Positions 20,025-32,745 of a DNA stretch of 64,000 bases are shown one piece after another. The translations under genes and the position numbers were made by a program. Source of the stretch: Ligula intestinalis (Eukaryota > Platyhelminthes > Cestoda > Diphyllobothriidea > Diphyllobothriidae); contig JAYGXS010000001.1 of NCBI GenBank assembly GCA_036362985.1, positions 34,267,074 through 34,331,073 on the forward strand. The letters are read 5' to 3'. Numbering within the stretch: position 1 is the first letter of the stretch; every line of letters begins with the position of its first letter. The notes beneath the pieces were generated by a model. That model had not been told where the DNA came from and ran no database searches. It saw only the letters and a program-made list of their open reading frames with translations.

Positions 20025-22739
20025 ATTTCTAATATTAACCGTGGGAATATTTGCGGAACTTATTTGGAGTCGTTATAATACGATCGGAGGCTGGAATATC
20101 AATTCCCCCCGGTAGAATTGAGGAGCTTGAATAAAATGCCAGGGCTGTGCATTATTCCTATAGTGTATAGATGAAACCTCAACACTCCTAGGTGTAAAAA
20201 CGTTCGTAGAAATAACTTTTTCCCTAACTCTAATCTCAAACGTAATCCCGTCATAATTCCTAATCCTGACTATAACAAAAAACTCTTATCTCTCTAAAAT
20301 TTAGCATGATGCCACCTGGGTGGGGACCACTCCTGCGTGCCACCGGGAGTCTGCTTATCAACTTCTAATTTCAGCAACTTCAGTTCATATGTTCATTATG
20401 GCGGTGAGACCAGAACTTGATAGTGAGTGTACGGTAACTTGGAGTTCATAGAAATGAATTCAGCGCTTGCCACCTAAACAAAATAAATGGAAATTGCAGT
20501 TTTGTTGACACTTTTTGTGTGTGATGGCTTGTTGGGTGGAAATCTTTCCAGCCCACCTGGTGCATTGCATCCTACTAGCTCGGTGAAATGGGTGGGGAGG
20601 AAGTTATATTTTTAGGCGGTACGTTTGTATACCATGGGTAGGAAGTCTAAATTCACTGAGACCGATTGACAAGTTGCCTGCCCACTAACTCATAACTATG
20701 CATACGCTAAGACACATATCTTCCCAAACGACACAGAATACACTTGCGCAGATGGTATAAGCTACCCTTTCATAAACGTTTTACGCAAGCCTAAGGTTCC
20801 AAAGTGCATTCTCAAAGTGGTTTGCCCATGGCAACTTGGATCAACTCTTTGATCTAATTACGTGCTATTTCATTTACTATCGCTCGATCACAGACGCGAA
20901 AAATCTGAAACGTACTTTTATTGTATTCTTGGGAGACCTCTAGATCCCGGTAGTCTACATCTTCGGTCATGAGTAGATTTGGAATTACGATAAATGGTGT
21001 CACGAGTTTAACAAGGACCAATGCATTGTGCGTTCCCTTTCATTATACTGGGTCTGGGATAAACCGGTTTAGTTGGGTCCTGATGTGGGAAAAAGTACTG
21101 TCACACACAGTGAGCGGGTCCCGTTCTGGTGCAATGGACCAAAACGGGAGGTTGATTGGCCCATGATACGCGTTTATTTTATTTTATTTTATTTTAGTTC
21201 GCGGGCTCATAAAAGGTGTTGAGCATAGGAGAGGGGGAGGGTGTTGTGACCTGCCAAGGCGTAAGCTCACGCCACAGTATTGATTTCGTCCGAATTCTAG
21301 TATGGATTACCGACGAGCTCGGAAGGTCGACGATAATATGAGACAGAATGAGGTCGACTCTAGAGAATTTGTCACCACGACGATTTAGTCCGGTTCTCAC
21401 CACAAGAAAATCGAAGTGTATAATCTATCAAGGAGTGCTAAAATGGTAATACAGAAGGCTGACAACTGACTGGGTAATTCGGCCCGTAGTGGGGTCTGAT
21501 ATGCCTTCTATTTTTACTGTGAAAACCTGGCCCATTGTGCGTAGATCAGGTCGTGCGTGGCACGCGTAGACTGATTGTTTGTCTCTGTTAGTTGTTGCGC
21601 TCGAGCTTGTCACTTTTTGTTTTGCTTCTGTTTTGCTACCAGTCCTAGATGAGCAGGGAAGTGGTTACTGTGGCAGATATTGCCCAAGTCTGTAAGCACT
21701 ATAAACTACTTCTGACTTAAGTCACCGCCCTTTTCCTACCGCCCTAGGGAGCACAGTCGGACATAATCATCTGTGATGTCATCACTTATAGCGGTGTGCA
21801 TGTTTTTCCTAAGTGTTTGAAGCTGGCAATGGTGAAGTGGCCGCAGGAACGTCCGAAATGCAGCAAAATAGACGAAATTATTAGTGGGTATCCAGTATAT
21901 GATAGATATGTTGTGGCTCTAACTCTACTTACTTCCAAAGCAAGTACATACCAACGCCCAACCCTTGGCCTCGGGCATCGGTGCGCATGGGCGCTTCGAT
22001 GGTAGCCTACCCCATCCTGGTCTGGCCAGATTAGCTCACACAAAGACAGCGTTGTTGGACGTTGTTATGGCTCCACGTACTGCCACCTCACGGTCAGAAG
22101 CATGTCAGTCCATGTGTAAAATTCCTCCTTCCTATTCTCCCTCTACTCTCTACGGAATAAAATCTTCCTTCCAACCTGGTTTCACACAGTTTTCTCTTCT
22201 CGCAAGAAATCGAGTCTGAAGATTGCACTGACAAGGGCTTCACCTTGTTAACCTAAACCCCCGCAAAAGATACAACCAAATTATTTTTTAAGTTTCAGAA
22301 ATTGCTTGTGTGTTGGAGAAAAGCTCTGTCATGCTGACTTTAAGGTTTATTAAGCCGGTGAATCTCATTTATCTTCCAGTAGTCTTAACTTCCTAAAAAG
22401 CAAAATAATCTGGAAAACGTTTGAGGTGTGTACTTGGTCAGAAAGGAAGGATTTAAAGTCAGCGTGACTTCTGGTCCGATTGACTAACCTCCTAGCTTTT
22501 ATATGGGCTCAGACTTACAGCAGATGTCAAATCTTCGCAGAAAAGTAACTAAAACTTTTAAGTATAAATCGTTACTTACTCTGGGTTATAATACTGCTTA
22601 ACATGAGGCAAGCTTTCAAGCTTTTTCAGGTGCGCTAAGATGATGCTGTCTAGTTTGGCATTCTCGAGCTCGTGTAAACATATGTCCCCACATCAGCAAT
22701 AGGTAGGTTACATTTTATATCTTACGGTATTATACTTTT
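20025..22739. other. Unclassified intergenic sequence
   Basis: Contains C-rich CTAAC-type strings near 20220-20280, a short TTTTA tandem run at about 21174-21196, and several short open frames (21194-21403 minus, 21786-22043 minus, 21965-22219 plus) without recognisable domains. No gene can be supported. Confidence 0.4.
21174..21196. repeat. TTTTA microsatellite
   Basis: About four to five tandem units of TTTTA are visible directly in the sequence. Confidence 0.8.
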
Positions 22740-23735
22740 ACAGTAGACGCCGCTGATCATGCAATATTTTGACATATGCGAAAGACATACTCTTTCGCTA
22801 AACGGAATTAACTTCAGTTGTGATGCTGATTATCGTGTAGTGTATTCTGAAGTTATCTCAGTCAGGATAGGAAGCCGGCTTTTTAACGAGCTTCATTCTG
22901 ACTCCTAGCAAAACGTATCTATTGTCAAAACGGACTACTTAAATAGTATGCATTTTTATTATTGATTTCGACCGCCTTTATAAATTCAAATGTGTTTTTT
23001 TGGAAAACATGCACGAGAAAATTATTTTTTGTACTTGTTTGATAGCAAATTACGCGCTCTTTAAATTTTATACTCATAGAAAGGGTAGCTTTCGGTTTTA
23101 AAAAAAGTTGCCCAATTGCCAAACAATTTTTTAAACGAATGAATGCTACACTCGAATTCAAGGTTTAAAAACTGCGCACTATGTGCATCCTGTTTAAGGA
23201 AATGTCCAGTTTCACCTACAGTTTGAGGAAGATGTCACCTAGTAGTCATCAAATACTGAACTAAATTTGTAATATATTTTTTGCAGTATAAGCGGCGCTA
23301 ATAAACTGACGGATACGATTTATTATGGATGAAGACCTAACAATCGTATAAAAGCTCATAATTAGCAACTAATTTAAAACCGAAAGCCACCCTTTCTTTG
23401 AGTATAAAATTTAAAGAACGGTAATTTGCTATCCAATAAGTGCAGAAAACAATTTTCTCGTGCATGCTATCCATAAAATATATTTGACTTTATAAAGGCC
23501 GTCAAAATCAATGATTAAAAGGCATGCTACTTACGTAGTCAGTTTTTTAAAAAGATACGTTTTGCTTGGATTCGAAACGAAGCTCGTTAAAAAGCCGGCT
23601 TCCTATCATGGCTGAAATAACTTCAGAATACACTACAGGATAATCAGTATCACAACTGGAGTCTATTCAGATTAGCGAAAATGTATTAGTCTTTCGCATA
23701 TGTCGAAATATTGTATGATCAACGGCGTCTACTGT
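22740..23735. mobile_element. Foldback element, family B copy 1
   Basis: Starts ACAGTAGACGCC and ends GGCGTCTACTGT. Each end extends into an inverted arm of about 400 bases, for example CATATGCGAAAGAC near 22776 against GTCTTTCGCATATG near 23690 and GGAAGCCGGCTTTTTAACGA near 22869 against its reverse at 23590. The unpaired centre is about 170 bases. No transposase frame is present, so it is non-autonomous. Target-site duplication is not evident by eye. Confidence 0.8.
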
Positions 23736-25954
23736 ATAAGTTTACTTGCATTTTTTCAACTCATTTCATAGAACACTACCTTCTCTTCAGAATTCTGTTT
23801 GCCAAGATAGGTTTCGTTTTGTTTGGAAAACTGTACCAGCACGCAAGTATCAAGTAGCTTAGTTGAATTTCAGAATAAATGGTATATATTCCCTCTCAAA
23901 CTACATCGTTTATTCTTATCATCTCTCTACGAAGTGATCTTTCTGGGTAAATAAATATTTAAACACAAGAATACATTCAGAACATCATCAATAAAGGTCT
24001 AGTGATCAGAGCGCACTTCTAGTCACGCCACTGTCTCCTCTAATAATTTAAGGAGAAAATGCAGGCTCTGCGAAGCTAATCGTATTCGGATTGTTTATGT
24101 GGTAAATAAAACACCAATCTTTAAACCAAGATCCGGCCCTCATTGAGGCGTGTAATTTAAAGGAAACGTAATTAAGGCATGGAAACAACCTTCGTGCATA
24201 GAGCTCTAGGAGCTTGATTAAATGAATGCAAGTGTGAAATAACATTGAGAAAGTGTCATTTCTTTTTATGCCTCCGCGTACCGAACTCAATCAATGATTA
24301 AAAAGGGAGCCTAGCATAAGGTCAAGGTTTGGTCGCATACGATAAAGCTTGGGTTTACATTACATTTTAATTTTTACGGTAAATTCTTTTAAGTAAACAA
24401 TAGGCTCATTTTTCCGATTCGGCTGGGAAAATATCTCTTTCTGCTTTCACACAATTCCTATCTTGCATACTCCATCGTTTGCAACTTGATTGAAGCATAT
24501 GAAATCAAACAGTTGCCCTAAATTTTACACATGTAACTAGGCGAAATCCTTAGTCTACTTCAGTGTGCACTCGTCCAGCTTCTTTCAGTAACAGTACTAG
24601 CTAAAGCCCCAGAAAATTCTCAATTTGCGAACTGTAATGCAAAGTCAACGTCATTTGTTAACTCGAGTAAAATTATATGAGGTAAATTAGGGAGTACACA
24701 TGTGAGAGTAACCACTTGGTAGTTTAACCATGTTACTCCTGAAAATCAGTGGAAATTTTTCTTTTCTCTCAGCTGGCTCTTATATTTTTTCGTTTGTTGC
24801 AACATCATGCTGCGTACAGTGCATATTGGGGCAAGATTTTCAGATCAAAATAATTTACCCTTTTTCCACCAACGTTTTCGGCACTTCAGTCCGTAGTTTC
24901 ATTGAGCAGAAGTTTGCTCCAGTAGCTCTCTCTCACACACACACGTCTGCCATTAGATTAGTCACCAGCCCTCTTCTGACTGATCTCTTTTCGCAGCGAC
25001 GTAGTTGGGACAGGTGATCAGTAGTCAGTGGCTTAGTAGTTTATGCTAATTCCACAGGAAACGCCACAACTACACTATAGTGCGAATTCGCTAATTGGCT
25101 AAGCACACACGCCCACGTCAGCGATGGTTTGAAATGTTGTCTGAGTCAACAGCTTAGAGGAGTGTGGTCGTGGGAAGGAACGATGCATGGTGTACTGAAG
25201 TATTCGCCTATGCCTCATCACGTGACGCTTCGTGTCAAGATCTACCACAAGATTGTTTTGGATTTCTTAATTCGGTAACAAAAGAGTTAGCCTACCACTT
25301 TAGATACCTCCAGCCCATGGTTCTGTGGTAACTTTAACTTTTATAACTTTTATCTTATCTTAGATTTTACTGTTCTATTTAGTTTGTCTGTTTAATTTTT
25401 ACATAAGTTTTGTTTTGAGTTTAGAAAGATACGGACAAAGTTAACTAAATAAACTTCAATTACTACTATATACTAAAATAAAATAACTAAATTAAGCTTA
25501 ACTTAACAAATCTAAACAACTATGTCAACTACAACGAACCTTTACCTTATTTACAAAATAATAAACTTAACTTAAACCATACTGACACCAGTGGGCCCAT
25601 AAAACGGATCTCTGGGGCTAGGTGATAGAGCAACATTATTGTTACTTTTTATTTTTCCAAATTAAATTTAGTTTTATTTATATTATGACCCTAATTTGTA
25701 CCTAGCAAGCTTCGTAATGAACCAGGTCATCAGCATCTACATTACGTATAAAGTATTCATAGAACTGTCAAGCTATGATTAAGGTCAAGAAGGACTGTAT
25801 AAATAGGGTTGGAGTGTTGATTGGCGTGCAGAACAATCCCAAAAAATAATGACGGCAAGAATTCCGGCTTTTTAATGCGTATTATCTCGATCACCTTTGA
25901 CAACGACAGTAACTGAAAACGAATAGAAGCGAATATGCGTGCCCCAAGTTCTTG
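23736..25954. other. Unclassified AT-rich intergenic sequence
   Basis: No domains recognised. 24927-24949 is a short CT then CA dinucleotide run. 25330-25560 is extremely AT-rich with CTTAAC/AACTTAA-type words but no clear tandem unit. Confidence 0.4.
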
Positions 25955-26029
25955 TTGCAAAGAAGGCGAAGACGCGATCTCTGAAACGATAGTGTCGTTC
26001 CAGAGATCGTGTCTTCGTTTTCTTTGCAA
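25955..26029 (+). repeat. Near-perfect 37-bp inverted repeat hairpin
   Basis: TTGCAAAGAAGGCGAAGACG continues to about 25991 and is mirrored from 25993 to 26029. As plus-strand RNA there are 33 Watson-Crick pairs or so, three G-U pairs and one A-C mismatch, with almost no loop. The words GAAGACGCGATC resemble the outer edge of the PLE-2 terminal repeat (GAAGATGCGATC at 32607), so this may be two such edges joined. Confidence 0.7.
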
Positions 26030-26608
26030 GTATTGAAAAAAAACGTTGTTTTAGAAGTATACTTTTCCACCTAACCTGCGTTCAAGCATGTGCTATTCAA
26101 GGTTCACGTAAGATCAGTATCGTCCAAAAATTTCTAACCATGGTAGGTACTGGGATCGTGAATTGGATATTCAAGTGTCATCCCAGACGCATTTTTTGTA
26201 CTGCTACTTTTCGAATATCAAGCATGATCCATATAGGCTGGCATCTGTTCTGAAGATTTGAGGAGATATGCTCAGCAGTATGGAAGGATTCAATATTTAT
26301 ATAATTACAACACGGATGAAAGTACCCGTATCCATTGTAAGTGACATATTGTTACATATATCTGAGATCAAATTTAAGGATTGCGTCAGGAGGGCTATGG
26401 TTAGGATAAAAGTTAGGATATAAGAATAGGAACCGCAAGTGGAATTTATTTTTGTATCACCTCCACTATGAGAGTTACTCATACGCATACGAACTACTAT
26501 ATTTCAATTGGAGGTGTCAGCATGTAACCTACAAACACTGTACGCAAGTATATCACCGGGCAGGGTTCAATCTGGTCCGCAAGTTGCGAAGCCTTTTAAA
26601 CCAAAACT
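26030..26608. other. No recognisable feature
   Basis: Nothing beyond short open frames that overlap on both strands (26297-26488, 26452-26658). Confidence 0.4.
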
Positions 26609-27604
26609 ACAGTAGACACCAAAGATCATGCAAAATTCAGACATGCACGAAAGATTGATACTCATTCGGTAATTGGCATTGACTCAAGTTGTGATATTAA
26701 TTTTTGTGTAGTCTATTCTGAAGTCATTTCAGCCAGGATAGGATGCCGGCTTTGAACGAGCTCCATTTGGGCTACTAGCCGAACGTATTTTTTGTAAAAA
26801 CTGAAAACTTAAGTAGTCTGCCTTTTGATCATTTATTTCGACTGCCTTTATAAATTCATGTATATTTTATCGAAAACATGCACGAAAAAATTATTTCTTG
26901 TGCGTGTTTAATAGAAAATTACGTTTTCTTTATATTTTGTACTCGAAGTAAGCAAAGCGTTCGGTTTTAAAAACTTTGCTCAATTGCTGAAGTATTTTCT
27001 AACTAAGTGACTGCTACACTCGAATTCAAGGTTTAGAAACTGCGCACTGTGTACATCTTCTTTCAGGAAAAAGTACGTTTTAACCTGCAGTTTGAGGAAA
27101 AATTTACATAGTTGTCATTAAATATTGAAAAGATGTGGAACATATTTTATGCAGCATACGCAGCACTAATAAATTAACGGATACGATGTAATATGAATAA
27201 ACACCTCACAGTTGTAAAACAGCTCATAATTATCAACTTTTTTAAAACCGAACATTACCCTTTCTTTGAGAACAAAATTTCAATAAGGCGTAATTTGCTA
27301 TCAAACACGCATAAGAAATAATTTTTTCGTGCATGTATTCTATTAAATATATTTGAATTCATAAATGCAGTCAAATTAAATGATAAAAAGGCATACTACT
27401 AAAGTGGTCAGTTTTTACAAAACATCCGTTTTGCAAGTTGTCAGAACAAAGCTCTTTAAAAAGCCGGCATCCTATGCTGGCTGAAATGAGTTCAGAATAG
27501 ACTACACAATAATCACTTTCATAACTTGAGTCAATGCCGATTACCGAATGAGTATAAATCTTTCGCGTATGTTGGAATTTTGCATGATCTTTGGCATCTA
27601 CTGT
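26609..27604. mobile_element. Foldback element, family B copy 2
   Basis: Begins ACAGTAGACACC and ends GGCATCTACTGT, almost the same length (996) as copy 1. Inverted arms carry AGGATAGGATGCCGGCTTTG near 26737 and its reverse near 27460. No coding capacity is seen. Confidence 0.75.
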
Positions 27605-27999
27605 TTACGAGATAAGTACTTTCAAGTTCGCATAGGTTAGGTCACCCACCCGTTTAGCGTTCTTATAACCTTCCACGAGGTGTTTGTTTTCCATACGTCA
27701 CATGTACCTAAGAACGCAAAGTAGTGCGCCGATAAATCAACTAAAATGCTGCAGCACACATAGGACCCAACACTGAACCCCCCCATCTGATGCTTTTATC
27801 AGTGGGATGCATTTAAATCATTAGACTAAAGCGGCAATCTTCTCAAATTCTTTGAACTTCACAAGCATCATGCGAATCACATGACGCCTTAAATTCACAA
27901 CTGTTAAAGAAAATAACTAAGTTATGAGCCACATCTCAATTGGGCCAGATGCGTGCTCACCCACTTACAGTTGGGCAGGTGCTGCATGCAACATGCCTA
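27605..27999. other. No recognisable feature
   Basis: Spacer between foldback copy 2 and the AT-rich family E repeat. Confidence 0.4.
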
Positions 28000-29130
28000 A
28001 GTTTATAAAAGTTTGATTATAACTTCGAACCAGCGAGAACGGATTTACGAAAACTTAGAAATAATAATGAGCAGCAAAAGGCATATTAATTACTTAAAAA
28101 AACTATAAGAAGTACTGAGTGTTTTTTTAAGAAAAATAAAATTTTTCCGATACTGTCCATGTGCCGGAGACGTTAAAATAGCTATAAATTATAAAAATCA
28201 ATTTAAAGCTTTTCGTAAGGTGAAAATGAAATGTAACCGATTTCTCCATAGAAAAAGAACTTTTATTCAGTCAAAATCTTTTGTGCATATTACCATTAGT
28301 GGGTAACTATTTATTCAATACCGCCCAATAAATTTCGGCATCATTTCGATCGTTTTAAGTGCCTTCCTTCATAAATTGATAAATAGTGCTCTTGCTCGCT
28401 ATTTACATCAAAACCTTTAAAATAAAATATAAATAAAGAGCATTTACCAAAAAAAATTCTTTTGGAAATAGGTTTTTTTAAAGATGGCCATGTGGGTCAT
28501 ATTTAGCAATCTCTCAAAACAACGAACCATATTGTCAGGCATACAAAACGTCCGCAAGGTAACTCGGATATTGTTATTCCTATTACTTTGGCGGAAACAT
28601 ATATGCACACTTTGCTTAAGCGCTAAGGTGAGTAGTGCAGTGTACAAAAAATGCGATGAACCTTTTTTACTGCATTTTGGGCGACAAAAATTCACAGGTC
28701 AGCCAAAAATAATTTTGAAATATAATCCTACTTTGTTTGTGCAAATAAGTCAAATTCGTTAAGCTTGGCTTCTCCTCCATTTAAGCAATTTTGGACACAA
28801 TTTTTTAGTTTTGGACGAGATAATTTTTCCTCTTTTTTTACTTATTCTGGAATTCTTTCATGGCACGATGCATATTAATATAAAACTTTGGTTCCGTTGA
28901 ACCTTAAAGCATAGGAAATTTCTTCAATATAAACTTACTTATGATTAAGCCAAAAATTAGTGCTTATTTCGCTGAATAACTTTAACTAAGTAGCAAATGT
29001 CCTAACTAATGCCTTTCTAATTATTAAATCCACTCTGTTGATCAAAATAACCTGTCCAACTTTATGCAAAATTACCCAGTTGAATTTCGTCATGAAAGTT
29101 GCATGCAGGGCTTGCCATACTGTACACGTT
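28000..29130. repeat. Dispersed AT-rich repeat family E, copy 1
   Basis: Collinear with 42060-43560. Shared blocks include TATAAGAAGTACT (28106 and 42189), ATTTCGGCAT (28333 and 42412), AGAGCATTTACC (28437 and 42518), AGATGGCCA (28482 and 42563), ATATTGTTATTCC (28569 and 42648) and TTTCGTCATGAAAG (about 29084 and 43529). The plus frame 28484-28762 is not shared as a protein, so I do not call it a gene. Confidence 0.7.
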
Positions 29131-29649
29131 TCAGTGCGGGACCTTAGGAAGAAAATGTGTATACCTGATTTTAGAAAGATGAATCAGTAGATTACATCTT
29201 AAGTACGTTTCTTCGTGGGCATACCTATTCAAATAGAAGTGTTCGCGAAGAACTTACTATGCAACTCTTTATTTTTAAAATTTTCGACCTTTATCACAAA
29301 AGATTCCATGTCGTTCTTATGGTAACTTTTTCTAGGCATTATCATTGTTTGCCTTTTTCGTATAACTGCTCGAATGCAGATCGTGAGTTGGCCTGTTTTG
29401 TTACCTACACCGGGGATGAATGTGCGCTCCAGTCGGCAAGTTTACCCTCCTGGTTTTTATCCATTCGAACTCAAATTATTGCAAGAACATGTTCATCTAT
29501 GATATCTCTATTGCAGAAGAAGTAAATATCTATCGGTGCAGTCAGCATCCCCTTTGATCTATTGAATTGTTGTCTAAGGCTAGAAAAAGCAATGACCCGT
29601 TTTGCTTCCACCTGGGTTGGCGGAAACTTTGCGCTCAAGCCAGCAAAGT
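29131..29649. other. No recognisable feature
   Basis: The plus frame 29259-29525 (88 residues) has no domain known to me and no matching copy was noticed. Confidence 0.35.
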
Positions 29650-30624
29650 ACAGTATGGTCGACATTTTATGCAAAATTTGGATGTTTGCGAAAGACTGAT
29701 ATTCACTCGCAAACTGGCATGTATTAAGGCTTTAAAACTGATTTGCATGAAGCCTAATTTTAAGTCATTTCAGCCAAGTCAGAATGCCGGCTTTTTTCTG
29801 TCCGCTTACAAAAATAATATTGCTTGCAGATGGCTACTAAATGAGGTGTGCATTTAACTCATTGATTTCACTGCTCTTATAAGTTCAAATATATTTTATT
29901 AAAAAAATCAAAAATTATTCTCTCTTTTAGTCATTTGGTAGAAAATTACGCCAATTTGAAAAAAATTTACCCAAAAAGGGAATATTTTGATTGAAAAATG
30001 TTTTTAATTATGAGATTTTTACGAATGTAAAATTTTCATTCATAATACATCGTGTCTGTCAATTTATTGATGTTGCGTTTATTGTGTCCAGCATGATCCT
30101 CATCCATTGCAAAAATTTATGAGAACTATGCGACCTTTTCCTTATAGCATAGAGAAATGCGTGGTTTTCCTTATACAGGATGTTCATATCATGCAGCCTG
30201 GAAAACTTACATTCAACAGTAACGCTCGGTAGGTTTAAAAATTGTTTGGCAATGTATAAGTTTTTTTTTAAAATCAAATCATACCCATTCCTTACATATA
30301 AAATTTTTTAAAGTTTTATTTTCTACAAAAAAGTACCAAAAAGAGTAAATTTGAGCATGTTTTATCTAAAATATCTTTGATCCTACAAGAGCAGTAACAA
30401 TAAATGAGTCGAATGCGCACCACTTGAGAAGCCATTTTTTACAGAACGTGCTTTTTGAAAGCGGACAGAAAGAAGTTCATTACAAAGCCGGCATTCTGAC
30501 ATGACTGAAATGACTTGAGATTAGGCTGCATGATAATCAGTTTTGCAACCCTAATTGATGCTGTTTTGCGAATGATTATTAATCATTTGCAAATTTCGAC
30601 ACTTTGCATAATAAACCGACCGTA
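29650..30624. mobile_element. Foldback element, family B copy 3, diverged
   Basis: Begins ACAGTATGGTCGAC and ends near GACCGTAGAC. Arms share GAATGCCGGCTTTTTTCTGT near 29782 with the reverse of 30487, and the AAGTCATTTCAGCC block near 29763 with its reverse near 30500. Length (about 975) agrees with the other copies, but similarity to them is lower. Confidence 0.65.
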
Positions 30625-32589
30625 GACGAACTCTTCACTGAATATAAAATCTGTGCGAAAAGTACATTGGTCGTTTATATGAAAAAGTGATAGCTCCATC
30701 GAAAAAACTACGCATCTATCCGGTATATAGCACTATGCAGAATATGCTTACAAGCACTCCTGCGACTGTTCATCGCCCAAAAGCTGGCAAAATGGGCCAG
30801 CCCTGGTTGCGCATCGCACTCTACTAAAGATTTAAAAGAGGACCTGGGTACCAATAACATTCCAGCACGCGTAATTTAACTTACGTGGACCGCAATCAGC
30901 TTCAACTAATAACCTTTACAGATGGCAGATTTAGGAGTTAAGGAGGTGCTAGTGTTGATGCACCTATATCTGAATAGTTTTTACAGATATCTCGGTTTGG
31001 TACACATGTAACCTTTTGGTGGATTTCAGTTATGCTGGGAAATTAATGCACAATCGAGTACAGTAAGGTTTTGATCTTTGATTGTTTGGGCCGCCAATCA
31101 GTGCTGTCAAGGCGTCCTTGAAGAATATAAAATTCTTATACTGATGGACCAATTACGCAGTAAAGAAATCGATTTTTTCGCATCTGTTGGGTGATGTCCG
31201 CTAGATATTCTAACCCGTTCTGGTTGTGAGAATTCTTCTTGTATGAAACTATTCACCCAGGCCGAAATAACAAAAATCGTAGGTCTACCATACACCTGAG
31301 CCCGGTTCACAGTCCTCACATCCTTGGAAGTGGATAATGAAGCAGCCAGCTCCTGTACACAACCTGACATGTAAGGCTGCTCGTCTCATTGTGTCTAGGG
31401 GTGCAGACTAGAGCCCTCGTAGATATCGGCTTAGTAATTAATGGGATAAAATGAAATACCGTCGAAAACGAGGATGACTGAAGTGGCCGTTTATGACCTA
31501 CTAGCTATCATCAGCCAACCATATTCAACCCCAAGTTTCTTTCACCTGTGACTCAAAACAGTGTTGCTCGTTTGATAACCACTAGACAGTCCGACACCCC
31601 ACGTTTGATTCGCGGGCTTGTCGCCATGTTGATTTTGATTGGGAACCAACCTAACTAGGTTAAAGTCCATCCAGTCAGAAGTACAAATGCCCAAGTTATT
31701 TGTTGGGGCTCTGCAGACTTTATTCCAGCCTTTTTGTATGCTAGAATTACAGATGTTCCGAGCTACTCCAAGATCAAACGGACTTGCATAGTGCATGCTT
31801 GCTAGAAAGTCCTTTGCGTCTCTCTATTAACGCAATCTCTCTTTGTTCAAAACAACAATGGAAAATGTCTTCAATTATTGTAATTTAAACGATCGAAACT
31901 TTTTTGTTTATTGTTATGCATGTCGGTTGATGTAATGAAGGCGTCTATTGCAGTTGCTTATGTTAATAGGGAAGACCCTTGCCGGTGCGAACGTCAGGCT
32001 TTGATTCTGTATTAGGAAGAGAAGAAATTGGAAGCCAGGTGGAAGGAAAAGAATTGGAGGGAAATGACTCTCGGACAAGTACACAACTCCCCACGAGAGG
32101 GCCGCTTCCGGGGTGTATGGGCATGGCAATCAGCACAGCGACCACGGAGCTGTCTTTTTGTGAGTCAGCCTTGAAGTTGATTAGCCAGACGGATTGCAGC
32201 CGGCCAACAAGTGCGTACACACCAGCAGTCGCGAGAAGCTAGAGGTTGTGCGTTGGCGCAGTTTGCGCAGTTTGCGACACCTGTGATTAGCTGTCCCAGT
32301 GGCGGTTCAAAATCGACGATCACGTGACTTCGTGCGTGGCGTTGTGTCAATACTGGAATGCGCTACAGGGTCGCTACACGTCTACCTAGGCTCATACAGA
32401 TCCATTTTCGTCCAGCCTAATCTGCTTGTTGTCAGTTTTCGTGCGAAAGAAAATAAAGTAGTCTGTTTCCAGTGGCAAATTGTTTCATCCACTTCTTTTT
32501 TAAAAACTTCGATTAACTTGCAAAAACCCAGGCAGCACTCCAATATTCAATGCAAAGATATTAGATCCTCGTGTTATAAGAGAGCTACA
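30625..32589. other. Unclassified intergenic sequence
   Basis: Short minus frames at 31107-31370, 31542-31796 and 31963-32220 show no domain. 32040-32290 is GC-richer. A GCGCAGTTTGCGCAGTTTGCG direct repeat (9-base unit, GCAGTTTGC) occurs near 32254-32275. Confidence 0.35.
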
Positions 32590-32690
32590 GTACTTCAGAA
32601 GAAGAAGAAGAAGATGCGATCACTGGAACAAGGGCTTTATTTTCCTGACGTTCGGATTCTCTCGGGAATCCTTAATCATAGGTGGTGATA
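32590..32690 (-). repeat. PLE-2 terminal repeat with hammerhead-like fold
   Basis: On the minus strand the order is TATGATTAA, the hairpin GGATTC-CCGAGA-GAATCC, GAA, CGTC, AGGAAAATAAAG, and an end rich in CTTCTTCTTC. The 6 bp stem II is perfect but the core is altered (TGATTA for TGATGA) and one A of GAAACGTC is lost. It lies 3' of the minus-strand PLE-2 frame and is matched in the opposite orientation at 35225-35312. Confidence 0.65.
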
Positions 32691-32745
32691 ATACAGTCAT
32701 GGTCATGCGCAGATAGAGTGTAGACATGCACAGGCTGCACGGTAC

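Noticed and set aside
32254..32276. Short direct repeat suggesting a CRISPR-like or satellite array.
   Set aside because: Only two to three 9-base units without spacers; no array of regular repeats and spacers exists anywhere in the window.
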